From an uncultured Alloprevotella sp. (GTDB lineage Bacteria > Bacteroidota > Bacteroidia > Bacteroidales > Bacteroidaceae): 64,000 bases of DNA. The stretch spans positions 1-64,000 of the forward strand of contig CALUNU010000002.1 of the NCBI GenBank assembly GCA_944322095.1, in the 5' to 3' direction. The translations under genes and the position numbers were made by a program. The notes below the pieces were generated by a model, which was not told the DNA's origin, searched no databases, and worked only from the letters and a program-made list of their open reading frames with translations. The stretch's first letter is position 1. Each line of letters starts with the position of its first letter. Positions 50,493 to 59,560 of the stretch are shown here, piece by piece.

Positions 50493-52949
50493 TCAGAAGG
50501 GGTAGCCGATGGCAAAGTGGAAGGCCAGCCCCTTGCCGAAGCGGGGGATGTTGTACCACCCGGAGCGGCCCGTTTCGTAGGGCGCATGCAGGGCTATGCC
50601 CACGTCGAAGCGCAGCACGAGGAAGCTCAGGTCGTAGCGCAGGCCGAGGCCCGTGCCCACGGCGATGTCTTTGAGCGCCGAGGCCTCGAACTTGCCGCCG
50701 GGGCGCTGGGCGTCGGCGCGCAGCAGCCACACGTTGCCCGCGTCGAGGAAGACGGCGCCGTAGAGACTGCCGAAGAGGCGCGCGCGCAGCTCGGCGTTGG
50801 CTTCGAGCTTGAAGTCGCCCGTCTGATCCATGTAGGCATACTTGCTGTCGTCGCTGCGGAAGGAGCCGGGGCCCACGGTGCGCACGGCAAAGCCGCGCAC
50901 GCTGTTGGCGCCGCCGACGTAGAACTGCTCGGAGTAGGGCGCGCGCAGGCTGTTGCCGTAGCTGTATATGAAGCCGCCGAAGAAGCGCGTGGCTATTTCG
51001 AGCGAGGGGTTGAGGCGGAAGCTTTTGTGCGTCTCGAACGTGAGCTTGAAAAATTGGGCAAAGGGGTTGCCGAAAAGCTCTTTGTCGCGCGTGCCGTAGC
51101 GTTTGCCCGTAGCGGCGTAGATGCTTGAGACGAGGTTGCCCGCTTCTTTCGCGCTCACTTGCAGCCATAACGGATTGCGCCGCCGGGGCCTCGAACTGTA
51201 AGTCAGCGTGTAGCTCATGGCGGGTACAAACTGGTCGCGCATGCTCATGTAGAGCGCGGGGTTGTCGTTCATGATGGCGTCGAAATCGGCCGTGGTGTGG
51301 AGCAGTTTGTCGAAGTCGAGGTCGAAGAGCACGAGCTCGTGTTCGAGGCGGCGCGTCTTGTGCCATTTATACGTGGCGCTGGCTCCGAAGCTGATCATGT
51401 TGAAAAAGCCTGCTCGGTTTTTCCAGTCGGCATCGATGGCAAAGGTGGTGGAGCCCGCAAAGCGCAGACGCCTGCGGCTCACGCCGGGGAAGACGAAGCG
51501 CGGGAAGTCGAGCGAGAGCTTCGTGCCCAGTTCGTACGAGTTGATGAGCGAACTGCTGCCCTGCGCGCCCGCCCCCGTCTGCCACTCGTAGGAGCCGAAA
51601 ATGTCGAACGACACCTTTTCGCCCCCGCGGAAGGCGTTGCGCTTGGCCAGGCCGAAGGAGACGCCGGGGCCCACCTGCTGGTTGCTCTTGAAGGTGGCGT
51701 TCACCTCGAAGTTGCTGTCGTAGAGCTTGTCCATGACGGCCGTCACGTAGAGGTCGAGCGTGTCGCAGGCGGCGGTGGTGTCGCGGGGCACGTAGCTCAC
51801 GTCGATCTGGCTGAAGACGCCCAGCGTGTTGAGCTTTTCGATGGTGGTGTTCTGGTGGCGCAGGCGGTAGAGGTCGCCGCGGCGGTGCACGATGGCCTCG
51901 CGCCAGACGTAGGGCTTCAGGGGGATGCGGCGGCCCGAGTGGTTGAAGGTGAAGTCGCGCAGCGAGAACTTGCCCGTGAGCGCGTCGCCGGCCTTTTCGC
52001 GCACGGTGATGTGGGTGCGGCCTATGTACCAGGGGTGCTTCACGCGGTCGGGGATGCCGTCGGCGGGCTGCACGCGCAGCTGCACGTGGTTTTTGCGCTG
52101 GAACGTGTCGGCGCGGAAGGCCACGTAGGGAGCCGAGAAGAAGTAGTAGCCGTTCTCGCGCAGGAGCTGCTCGATGCGCGTCTGCTCGCCGCTGAGGTTG
52201 ACCACGCTGAAGGCGTCGCCCCGGTTGAGCAGGCGCCGGCGGCGCGTGCGGCGCAGCAGGCTGTCGGCCACGGAGGGGAAGCCCACGTAGGCCACCGAGT
52301 CGAGGCGGAAGAGGGGACCGGCCGTTACGGTGTAGTTGATTTTGGCCTTGCGCGGGTTTTTCTGCGCGACCACCTCGTAGCCCACGTTGCCGTGGAAGAA
52401 GCCGTAGTTGTGGAGCGTGTTGGTGGCCACCTTGGCGCGCATCTCGGGGCTCACCGAGCTTACGAGCACGGGCTCGGTGGCCAGCTTGCGAAACATCCAG
52501 CGGCCGAGCTTCGAGCGGCTGTCGGCCAGCCCGTTGTAGAACCACAGGCCAAACTGCAAGGGCGAGCGCAGCTTCGAGGAGCCGAAGAGGGCGTTGTTGG
52601 GCGGATAGGCCAGCACGGCCTCGACCTCTTCCTGCACGGTCTCAAAGTCTTTCTTGTCGGCCTCGATGCGGGCCTTGATGGCGGCGCGCTGCTCGTCGCT
52701 CAGGGTGGGGACGGCCTGCGGCCCCTCGCCCTTGAGCACGCGGTCGACGGCCTTGACGGCTTCGCCGATGGAGGTGATGACGCCCGCCGTGTCGCGCCGC
52801 GCGGAGCGGTCCTTGGGGTGGTCGGTATAGGCAATGTTGCCAATGCCGATGTAGAGCTGCTCGCCCTCGGGCAGGCGCTTGGTGGTGGAGCAGGCCGCCG
52901 CAAGGAGCAGCACGAGGCAGGCCGATATGTTGAGAAGGATGCGTTTCAT
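50493..52949 (-). CDS. tamL: TamL: lipoprotein of the TamA/BamA (Omp85) family
   Basis: 818 residues from the ATG at 52949. The lipobox LLLAAAC (Cys ~20) makes it a lipoprotein, the feature that separates Bacteroidetes TamL from proteobacterial TamA. POTRA-like repeats (~95-400) precede a C-terminal Omp85 beta-barrel (~420-818) with VRGFAVR in the L6 loop and a final aromatic strand (FHFAIGYPF). With TamB it moves phospholipid or assembles outer-membrane proteins. It starts 7 bp after tamB. Confidence 0.92.
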   Translation of the reverse strand: MKRILLNISACLVLLLAAACSTTKRLPEGEQLYIGIGNIAYTDHPKDRSARRDTAGVITSIGEAVKAVDRVLKGEGPQAVPTLSDEQRAAIKARIEADKKDFETVQEEVEAVLAYPPNNALFGSSKLRSPLQFGLWFYNGLADSRSKLGRWMFRKLATEPVLVSSVSPEMRAKVATNTLHNYGFFHGNVGYEVVAQKNPRKAKINYTVTAGPLFRLDSVAYVGFPSVADSLLRRTRRRRLLNRGDAFSVVNLSGEQTRIEQLLRENGYYFFSAPYVAFRADTFQRKNHVQLRVQPADGIPDRVKHPWYIGRTHITVREKAGDALTGKFSLRDFTFNHSGRRIPLKPYVWREAIVHRRGDLYRLRHQNTTIEKLNTLGVFSQIDVSYVPRDTTAACDTLDLYVTAVMDKLYDSNFEVNATFKSNQQVGPGVSFGLAKRNAFRGGEKVSFDIFGSYEWQTGAGAQGSSSLINSYELGTKLSLDFPRFVFPGVSRRRLRFAGSTTFAIDADWKNRAGFFNMISFGASATYKWHKTRRLEHELVLFDLDFDKLLHTTADFDAIMNDNPALYMSMRDQFVPAMSYTLTYSSRPRRRNPLWLQVSAKEAGNLVSSIYAATGKRYGTRDKELFGNPFAQFFKLTFETHKSFRLNPSLEIATRFFGGFIYSYGNSLRAPYSEQFYVGGANSVRGFAVRTVGPGSFRSDDSKYAYMDQTGDFKLEANAELRARLFGSLYGAVFLDAGNVWLLRADAQRPGGKFEASALKDIAVGTGLGLRYDLSFLVLRFDVGIALHAPYETGRSGWYNIPRFGKGLAFHFAIGYPF

Positions 52950-52956
52950 GTTGTGG

Positions 52957-55900
52957 TTATTTCGTGGTGGAAGGTTGCGGCGCGGGGCCCTGCTTCGGCT
53001 GCCGCTTGGGCGTGCGGAAGATGAAGAGCTCGCCCAGGCGGTCGGTCTTGCGGCGCAGCACGAGGCCGGCCCCGGTCTTGGTGAGCTGCCCTTCGAGCGG
53101 GTCTTGCGTGTCGCGGTCGTAGAACACGCGGACGTAGCGCGAGGCGCTCTTGTCGAGGCGATACTCCACCGATACGTTGTCGATGAAGCTCTCGGCGGAG
53201 TTTTGCGCGTCCTCGCCCGTCGACACCTTGCCACCTATGATGACGCTGATGCGGTCGCCCCAGAAACGCTTGGAGAACTGGAACGAGTAGTCGGTCGTCG
53301 AGGTGCCCGCAGCCGAGGTACCGCTCTCGACGCCCAGATTGATGTCGATGGTTTTCAGCGCGCTGCCTGCGATGTTCTGAATTTCGCTCTGCAAAAAGGC
53401 GTTCAGCGCGTTGTTGGCCTTGAAGCCGCCGCTGCCCATGCTGTTTTCGCTCGTGATGAACATGCCCGTGGCCAGCATGGTGATGGCTGCCGTGTTGCGC
53501 TGCTCGGGCGACATGGAGGCCAGCTGGTTTTGCACGCTGAGATCCTCGGGGGCTTCGATGGTAAACTCGAGCCCCATGTCTTCGAGCGGCTTGGTGATGG
53601 CCACGCCCACGTCGAAGGCCACGGAGCGGGGCTGGTCGTTCTCGGTGACGACGGCCTTGACGCGCTCTTTGGCCGCAATGTTGAGCGTGGGGTTGGCCAT
53701 GTCGCCTGTGAACTCGATATAGCTGCCCTGCACGAGCGCAAACGTTTTGAGGGGGATGACGGGCAGCGAATATTTCATCTCGCCGCTGCCCACGGTGAAG
53801 CGGCCCGTCAGGCGGGTGTCGCCCTGCGGCGTCATGCGCATCGTCAGGCTGCCGCCGCCTTCCAGGTCGACGTAGTTTTTGCCGTCCTCGCTCAGGTTGC
53901 AGTGGAAGCGGGCGGCGTCGCTCACCGAGAGCGTCACCGACATGTCGAAGCCGCCCACGGGCGGTGGCGCCGTTTCGACCAGCGTGCTGTCTTCAAAGTT
54001 GACAAACTGCACAAGGTCGCCCAGGCGGTCGTCGACGCTCAGCGGCGAGTCTTTGAGAATGTAGGTGACGTTCGTGCGGTCGAGCACTTCGAGCCGTCCG
54101 CGCACCGACATAAACTCGGGCGTGCCGCGTAGCGTGGCGTCGATGTTGGTGTAGACTTTTCCAAACACCATGGAGCGGGCCTTGCGCTGCGTGTTGATGA
54201 GCTCGAAGTTGTGGCCCGTCAGGCCCAGGTCGAGGCGCACGCGGCCCAGGTCGGCCACGTCGACCGTGCCGTCGAGCACGAGCGGCTCGCGCCCCGTGGA
54301 GTTGAGGCGGAAGGCGTCGAACGTGAGGCGGCTGTCGCGGATGAGGACGGGACGCTCGTCCATGGCAAAGTTGAACCCGTAGACGTCGGAGAAGACGTGG
54401 GCCGAGTCGAAGTCGAGGCGGCCGTTCATGACGGGATGGTCGAGGCTGCCCTCAATTTCGATGCGTCCGCCGGCCCGTCCGTCGAAGGCCACGTCGGTGC
54501 CTGCCATGAAGCCGTTGAGCAGTGCCAGGGGGCAGCCGTGGAGCGTGGCGGCGCCTTCGAAGCGTCCGCCGTCGCGGTCGTAGTAGGTGCCGTCGCATTC
54601 GAGCACGTCGGCGCCCTCGCTCCTGACGTAGGCCATGGCCTGGTGCTCGCCGTCGCCTTGCGGCAGGTAGATGGCTTCGAGCCCGATGTTGCCCAGCGGA
54701 GCGTCTTCGAACGTGAGGGCCGTGGTGTTGACGGTGGCCATGGCTGTGAGCGTCTGGTGGTCGTCGGTGACGTGTATGTCGGCGTCGAGCTTGCCCGAGA
54801 GGCGGGGCAGATAGGGCATGACGCCCGAGAGTTCGGCCAGATTGATTTGCGTGAGGCTCAGCGTGAGGTCGTTCAGCGAGTCGTTCGGTGCGCCTTGCAG
54901 CGAGAGGCCCGTGCCGTCGTCGGCCCGCAGGTCGATGTTGGCATACACCTGGCGGTTGCGCCCCATGTAGAGGTAGTTGTCGCGGTTTACGGTGAAGCGC
55001 CGGTAGGCCAGGATGGGCTCTTCGGGATAGAGCCGCACGGCGATGCCGCCCGGGGCCAGCTCGGCGCGCAGACCGATGTCGACGCCCGTCTCGCGCTGCT
55101 CGTCGATATATTTCAGTTCGACGCCTGCGCCGCGCCCCAGCACGTAGGCATCGACGTGTGCCTCAAACTTGTGGGGATTGTCCTTGGTGTAGTTGTGGAC
55201 GAGGCCGGCCATTTTCACGCCGCTCGTGTCTTGGCTGATGTCGAGCGTGACGGTATCGAGCCGCAGCGAGGCGTTGCGCAGTGCCCCGATGCGTACGGCA
55301 CCGTTCAGGCCGCGCACGGTGTCGGTGTTCAGGTTGATATATGCCGAGGAGAATTTGTATTCTTTCATCCTCAGGAGGTTGGCCAGCGGGTTGTCGTTCC
55401 CGGCGTCGAGAAAGAGGCTCATGGCGGGCAGCTCGCGGCGCAGGGCGTTCTGGTCGAGCCGCTTGTCGGCCACGTGGGCGGCCAGCGTGCGGCCAAAGGC
55501 CGAGAGGCGGCTGCCGAGCTGGGCGGGCGTGCCCAGGCCGAGCAGGCTGAGGCGCAGGTCGCCCGAGCTGACGGAGGCCTGCGTCGTGTCGGGCCCGGTG
55601 GAAAAGGCGAAGCCGACGTCCTTGGCGGGGATGCTCTTCTGGCTTGTGAGGAAGCGCAGGTTTTCGATGCTGCCTTCGAGCGAGAGGCGGCTCAGGTCGT
55701 GCGAGGCGTGGGCGCCGACGTTTATGGCGGTGCCGATGGAGAGCGTGTCGGCCATGCCTGCCAGCTGCTGCAGGTCGATGAGAGGGAGGTCGGCCGTGAG
55801 CTGTATGTCGTAGGCTTTGTCTAGGCGGGCATCGAGGGTGCCCGAGCCCGTCAGCAGGTCGTTTTCAGAGGAAAAGGCCACGTGCGCCTGGCTGTCGTGG

Positions 55901-57570
55901 AGCGAGGCGTCGAGCGAGAGGCCGCCGAGGCGTAGCGTGTCGAGGCTGAGCGCGTCGATGTGGGCGCGGGCTGCCAGACGGGTGCGGGGCGAGAGGGGGT
56001 CGAAGCCGCGCCCCTCGGCCTGCACGTCGGCCGTGATGGGGCCCACGCCGATGCCCGGCAGGAAGGCCGCGGGCGAGAGGCCGCGGGCGCTGAGGCGGGC
56101 GGCATAGGTCTGGGCCTGCATGTTGGCGCGGCCCGCGAGAGCCAGCGAGCCGCCGGCAGCCGCGAGGCGCACGTTGGCCGTGTAGCTGCCGCCGCGCAGG
56201 GCGGCCTGCCCCTTGACGGCCGTGCCGCGGGGCAGGGTCACGCTGCCGCGCAGCGAGGCGGGCAGCAGCGCCATGAGGGGGCCGGCATCGGCAGCCGTCA
56301 GGCCGAATCGCGCGTCGAAGGCGGGATGCTGTGTCGTCAGGGCCGAGGCGCGGCCGTTGGCTTCGAGGCGCAGCAGGCCGCCCCAGTCGGCACGGAGGCT
56401 TTCCACGCCGAGGTGGTCCATGTTGCCCGCCGCCTTGACGTGCAGCGTCAGGGGGCGCTGCGGGTAGCGGCGCAGCAGGTCGTCGGGCACGTAGCCCCGC
56501 GCCAGCGTCGTCACGTCGGCGGCGCCCACGGTGGCGTTGAGCTCCACGTCGAGGCGTCCGCCGGCGCCTGCCGTCAGCGCTCGCAGGTCGACGTCGCCCC
56601 GGGCCGTTATTTTGGAGTGGGGCGTTTGCAGCAGCAGGTCGGGCAGGGCGATGCGCGTCGTGTCGAGGCGCAGGCAGCCCGAGAGGCTGCTCACGGCGAG
56701 CCCGCTCTTTTCGTGCAGGACGAGGCGCCGTATGTGGGCGTTCACCTCTCCGCCCGGGCCGTACGAGGCCTGTTCGACGCGCAGGGCCAGGCGGCTCACG
56801 GCGATGTGAGCCGGGTCGAGCCCCGGCGCGGCGGGCACGTGGGGCAGGTCGTAGCTGAGGGCGCCGTCGGCTATGGTGAGGCTGCGCACGCCGTAGAAGG
56901 GCCGCCCCGTCTCAAAGCGTCCGTCGCGCAGCTCGGCCCGTCCGAGCCGGGCACCGATGCGCATGCTGTCGCCGGGCATGGAGAGGCGCACGCGGGTGTT
57001 GGCAATGCTCACGCGGCGCACGCCGATGTCCCAGGCGGTGGTCGAGGTGGTCGTGTCGGCCTGCGCCGTGTCGCTCAGGGCGATGCTTACGTCGGCATCG
57101 GCCAGCTCGGCAAAGTCTGCACGGATGCGGCCTTTCGTCCAGTCGATGCCGTGGGCCGCAGCGGCCAGACGTCCTATGTGGCCGCGGATGTGCGTGTCGG
57201 AGATATAGCTTTTCGTGTCGAGCGTCGTGCCGTAGAGCTCGAAGCCGTCCACGTCGGCTTCTCCGTGCAGCAGGGGGAGCAGGCGTACGTCGAGACGCAG
57301 CGAGCGCACGGCGGCGAGCGTGTCTCCGCGCTCTACGGCGTGCAGCCGGTGCAGGGCCAGGTCGAGCGGGAAGGCCAGGCGGACACGTCCGATGCCCACG
57401 TCCATGCCCAGCGAGGTCGAGAGCTCCCGGGCCACGCGCTCCACCACGTAATTTTGTACGGGCGGTATGTAAAGTATGATGGCCAGTAAAAGGAATAGCA
57501 CGACGGGAAACAGAATTATGCCCGCGAGCCATTTCCCTATGATGAGGAAAAGTCGTCGTTTTTGCAGCAT
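52957..57570 (-). CDS. tamB: TamB: translocation/assembly module inner-membrane protein
   Basis: 1537 residues. One N-terminal membrane anchor (ILFPVVLFLLLAIILYI). The body is a long beta-strand-rich repeat region typical of AsmA/TamB proteins (a periplasm-spanning hydrophobic groove). The C-terminal DUF490/TamB domain covers about the last 400 residues (MSVRGRLEVLDRTNVTYIL, then SLTMRMTPQGDTRLTGRFTV, then ISVIIGGKVSTGED). First gene of the tamB-tamL operon. GC-rich throughout. Confidence 0.93.
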   Translation of the reverse strand: MLQKRRLFLIIGKWLAGIILFPVVLFLLLAIILYIPPVQNYVVERVARELSTSLGMDVGIGRVRLAFPLDLALHRLHAVERGDTLAAVRSLRLDVRLLPLLHGEADVDGFELYGTTLDTKSYISDTHIRGHIGRLAAAAHGIDWTKGRIRADFAELADADVSIALSDTAQADTTTSTTAWDIGVRRVSIANTRVRLSMPGDSMRIGARLGRAELRDGRFETGRPFYGVRSLTIADGALSYDLPHVPAAPGLDPAHIAVSRLALRVEQASYGPGGEVNAHIRRLVLHEKSGLAVSSLSGCLRLDTTRIALPDLLLQTPHSKITARGDVDLRALTAGAGGRLDVELNATVGAADVTTLARGYVPDDLLRRYPQRPLTLHVKAAGNMDHLGVESLRADWGGLLRLEANGRASALTTQHPAFDARFGLTAADAGPLMALLPASLRGSVTLPRGTAVKGQAALRGGSYTANVRLAAAGGSLALAGRANMQAQTYAARLSARGLSPAAFLPGIGVGPITADVQAEGRGFDPLSPRTRLAARAHIDALSLDTLRLGGLSLDASLHDSQAHVAFSSENDLLTGSGTLDARLDKAYDIQLTADLPLIDLQQLAGMADTLSIGTAINVGAHASHDLSRLSLEGSIENLRFLTSQKSIPAKDVGFAFSTGPDTTQASVSSGDLRLSLLGLGTPAQLGSRLSAFGRTLAAHVADKRLDQNALRRELPAMSLFLDAGNDNPLANLLRMKEYKFSSAYINLNTDTVRGLNGAVRIGALRNASLRLDTVTLDISQDTSGVKMAGLVHNYTKDNPHKFEAHVDAYVLGRGAGVELKYIDEQRETGVDIGLRAELAPGGIAVRLYPEEPILAYRRFTVNRDNYLYMGRNRQVYANIDLRADDGTGLSLQGAPNDSLNDLTLSLTQINLAELSGVMPYLPRLSGKLDADIHVTDDHQTLTAMATVNTTALTFEDAPLGNIGLEAIYLPQGDGEHQAMAYVRSEGADVLECDGTYYDRDGGRFEGAATLHGCPLALLNGFMAGTDVAFDGRAGGRIEIEGSLDHPVMNGRLDFDSAHVFSDVYGFNFAMDERPVLIRDSRLTFDAFRLNSTGREPLVLDGTVDVADLGRVRLDLGLTGHNFELINTQRKARSMVFGKVYTNIDATLRGTPEFMSVRGRLEVLDRTNVTYILKDSPLSVDDRLGDLVQFVNFEDSTLVETAPPPVGGFDMSVTLSVSDAARFHCNLSEDGKNYVDLEGGGSLTMRMTPQGDTRLTGRFTVGSGEMKYSLPVIPLKTFALVQGSYIEFTGDMANPTLNIAAKERVKAVVTENDQPRSVAFDVGVAITKPLEDMGLEFTIEAPEDLSVQNQLASMSPEQRNTAAITMLATGMFITSENSMGSGGFKANNALNAFLQSEIQNIAGSALKTIDINLGVESGTSAAGTSTTDYSFQFSKRFWGDRISVIIGGKVSTGEDAQNSAESFIDNVSVEYRLDKSASRYVRVFYDRDTQDPLEGQLTKTGAGLVLRRKTDRLGELFIFRTPKRQPKQGPAPQPSTTK

Positions 57571-57779
57571 GATGCGTGCAAAGTAACGAAAAAAACGGTT
57601 ACAGCTCCGTTCTCACCTGCGTTTTTTCGGAAAAAGATGTATCATGCCCGTCGGCTCGCTTCGGGGCGGGCGTTCCCGTTTCGCGCGCACGCGTATATAA
57701 ATATGGAGTTTCGGAGCGACGGATTGTCTGACGGGCTGGTCATCATGTCAGCCGTGGCGACAAGTTGGCAGGCTGCCTC

Positions 57780-57958
57780 GGGGCGAATGTTTAAAAAGCG
57801 GCCGAAGAAGTTTAAAGGCTTTTATCGAAGTGAAAATACGGTGCCTGGCGTGCCGCAGGCATGTATTTTGCTCTTTTACGGGTGAACGCGGAAGCCGCAA
57901 GGCTGGGGCGTTCGGAAACAACGTACAACAAAAACATAAAAATAGGAGGTTTAGTATT
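57780..57958 (+). promoter_or_regulatory. Leader of hsp20 gene 1 with conserved element
   Basis: Positions 57880-57903 are identical over 24 nt to 58644-58667 before the second hsp20 gene; both contain the mini-hairpin GCGGAAGCCGC, 56-59 nt before the ATG. Upstream, GTTTAAAAA followed by CGGCC is also shared (57789 and 58541). A TATTTTGC (57863-57870) may be a non-canonical -7. AGGAGG precedes the ATG. The rest of 57571-57779 holds no gene. Confidence 0.6.
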
Positions 57959-58393
57959 ATGATGCCTGCAAGACGTTTCAATCAGACTTGGTTACCGTCG
58001 ATTTTCGACGATTTCTTCGACACCAACTGGATGGGCAGAGCCAACGCGACGGCGCCCGCCATCAATGTCCTGGAAGATGATAAGGAATACCGCGTGGAGC
58101 TGGCTGCCCCCGGCCTGACGAAGGACGACTTCGACGTGCATATCGACGAGGACAACAACCTGGTAATCTACATGGAGAAGAAAACCGACAACCGCGAGGG
58201 CAAGGACAGCAAGGGCCGCTACCTGCGGCGGGAATTTTCCTACACAAAGTTCCAGCAAACGCTGCTGCTGCCTGACGACGTGAAGAAGGACGCCATAGCT
58301 GCCGCCGTGGCCGACGGCGTGCTCACCGTCACGCTGCCCAAGGAGACGGTCGAGGAGAAACCGCAAGTGACGCGTCAGATTGAAATCAAGTGA
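57959..58393 (+). CDS. hsp20: Small heat-shock protein Hsp20, copy 1
   Basis: 144 residues (MMPARRFNQ); the ATG at 57962 is an alternative. The alpha-crystallin domain spans ~35-130 with EYRVELAAPGLTKDDFDVHID and GVLTVTLPK, ending ...TRQIEIK. ATP-independent holdase. The two copies share most residues, including the unusual N-terminal WLPSIFDDFFDTNWM. Own terminator follows. Confidence 0.96.
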   Translation: MMPARRFNQTWLPSIFDDFFDTNWMGRANATAPAINVLEDDKEYRVELAAPGLTKDDFDVHIDEDNNLVIYMEKKTDNREGKDSKGRYLRREFSYTKFQQTLLLPDDVKKDAIAAAVADGVLTVTLPKETVEEKPQVTRQIEIK

Positions 58394-58416
58394 CCCCGTC
58401 CGGGGCGCTTCGAACG

Positions 58417-58457
58417 GAGCGGGTGCCGCCTTTCGAGGGTGGTGCCCGCTCTCTTTT
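58417..58457 (+). terminator. Terminator of hsp20 copy 1
   Basis: GAGCGGG (58417-58423) pairs with CCCGCTC (58445-58451), followed by a T-rich run. Confidence 0.7.
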
Positions 58458-58540
58458 TGTGCCCGTCTGCGGGGCGGGCGGCGTGGCTGCGCTTCGCCTC
58501 GCGGCGGCAACTGACAGCTTGGCAGCCCCGGGCGGCCCGA

Positions 58541-58725
58541 CGTTTAAAAAAACGGCCCGAATGCTTAACGGAGCTTGTCGAAGTTTAAAACCGACTGACA
58601 AAACAGGCCACAGGCCCGGCGGGCACGCCCTTTGCACCTATGCGGGTGAACGCGGAAGCCGCAAGGCACCGCGCTCAACGCAGCAAACGAAATGTAGAAC
58701 CCATAAAAGATAGGAGATTTGAGTT
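58541..58725 (+). promoter_or_regulatory. Leader of hsp20 gene 2 with the same conserved element
   Basis: The shared 24-nt element is at 58644-58667. CCTTTGC (58629-58635) lies 9 nt before it, without the TA of a standard -7 box. AGATAGGAGA precedes the ATG. Confidence 0.6.
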
Positions 58726-59172
58726 ATGACACCTGTAAGAAGATACAATCAGAGCTGGTTACCGTCGATTTTCGACGATTTCTTCGACACCAACTGGATG
58801 AACAAGACCAATGCGACGGCTCCCGCCATTAATGTCATCGAGAACGACGCGGAGTATCTCGTCGAGGTGGCTGCCCCGGGCATGACGAAGGCCGACTTCG
58901 ACGTCCACATCGACGAGGACGGCAACCTGGTCATCGCAATGGAGAAGAAGAGCGAACGCAAAGAGGGCGACGAGGCTGCCCGCAGAACCAACTGCCGCTA
59001 CCTGCGCCGCGAGTTCGCCTACTCGAAGTTCCAGCAGACGCTCATCCTGCCCGACGATGTGGAGAAGGAACACATCAGTGCCGGCGTGGCCGACGGCGTG
59101 CTCACCATCACGCTGCCCAAACAGACGGCCGAGGACAAGGCCAAGGCCACGCGCCAGATTGAAATCAAGTAA
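58726..59172 (+). CDS. hsp20: Small heat-shock protein Hsp20, copy 2
   Basis: 148 residues (MTPVRRYNQSW). Alpha-crystallin domain ~35-135: EYLVEVAAPGMTKADFDVHID and GVLTITLPK. Tandem duplicate of the preceding gene; it has a 4-residue insertion near the middle (ARRTNC). The N-terminal WLPSIFDDFFDTNWM is identical in both at DNA level over a long stretch (57989-58033 and 58756-58800), which suggests recent duplication or gene conversion. Confidence 0.96.
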   Translation: MTPVRRYNQSWLPSIFDDFFDTNWMNKTNATAPAINVIENDAEYLVEVAAPGMTKADFDVHIDEDGNLVIAMEKKSERKEGDEAARRTNCRYLRREFAYSKFQQTLILPDDVEKEHISAGVADGVLTITLPKQTAEDKAKATRQIEIK

Positions 59173-59196
59173 CACTGCATAAGCGACGAATTGACG

Positions 59197-59238
59197 GCGG
59201 CCGCACGTTCCAACGAAGGGATGTGCGGCCGCTTTTTT
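59197..59238 (+). terminator. Terminator of hsp20 copy 2
   Basis: GCGGCCGCAC (59197-59206) pairs with GTGCGGCCGC (59223-59232), followed by T6. 59239-59425 has no convincing gene. Confidence 0.8.
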
Positions 59239-59452
59239 GCATCCCGCCGCCTCTGCTCTCCACGCCGCGGCTCCCACCCGTGCCCGGCCGTCTGCTTGGA
59301 AAAACTTATTGAGTTGGAAAGTGATGCAGTTGCCAAGGATTTCTTGACAACTGCCGCCGACGAGAATTTTCGCCTTTTCCAAATTGGATGGTTTCCCGCC
59401 ACCGCCATCACAGACTTGCTGTAAATTTTTTTACTTTGGCTTCACCCAATAT

Positions 59453-59524
59453 AGGCTGCGGCTCGGAAATGAAAGGAAAAGCGAGCTTTTCCTTTCCATT
59501 TCTCTCGCCTTGCGCTATCTTTGC
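59453..59524 (+). repeat. Hairpin-promoter repeat (72-bp family), copy C, upstream of hflX
   Basis: AGGCTGCGGCTCGG (59453-59466), hairpin GAAATGAAAGGAAAAGC with its complement, then CGCCTTGCGCTATCTTTGC ending in the -7 box 59516-59524. Preceded by TACTTTGGCTTCACCCAA, as in the other copies. It lies 36 nt before the hflX ATG. Confidence 0.85.
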
Positions 59525-59560
59525 AAAATTGTAAAATCAACCGGAACTACTGACTGCTAC

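Noticed and set aside
50273..50587. Upstream extension of the AraC C-terminal fragment (MRPTKRAAPGG...)
   Set aside because: Low-complexity Pro/Arg/Ala sequence crossing a terminator, with no AraC similarity before the repeat; an accidental open frame.
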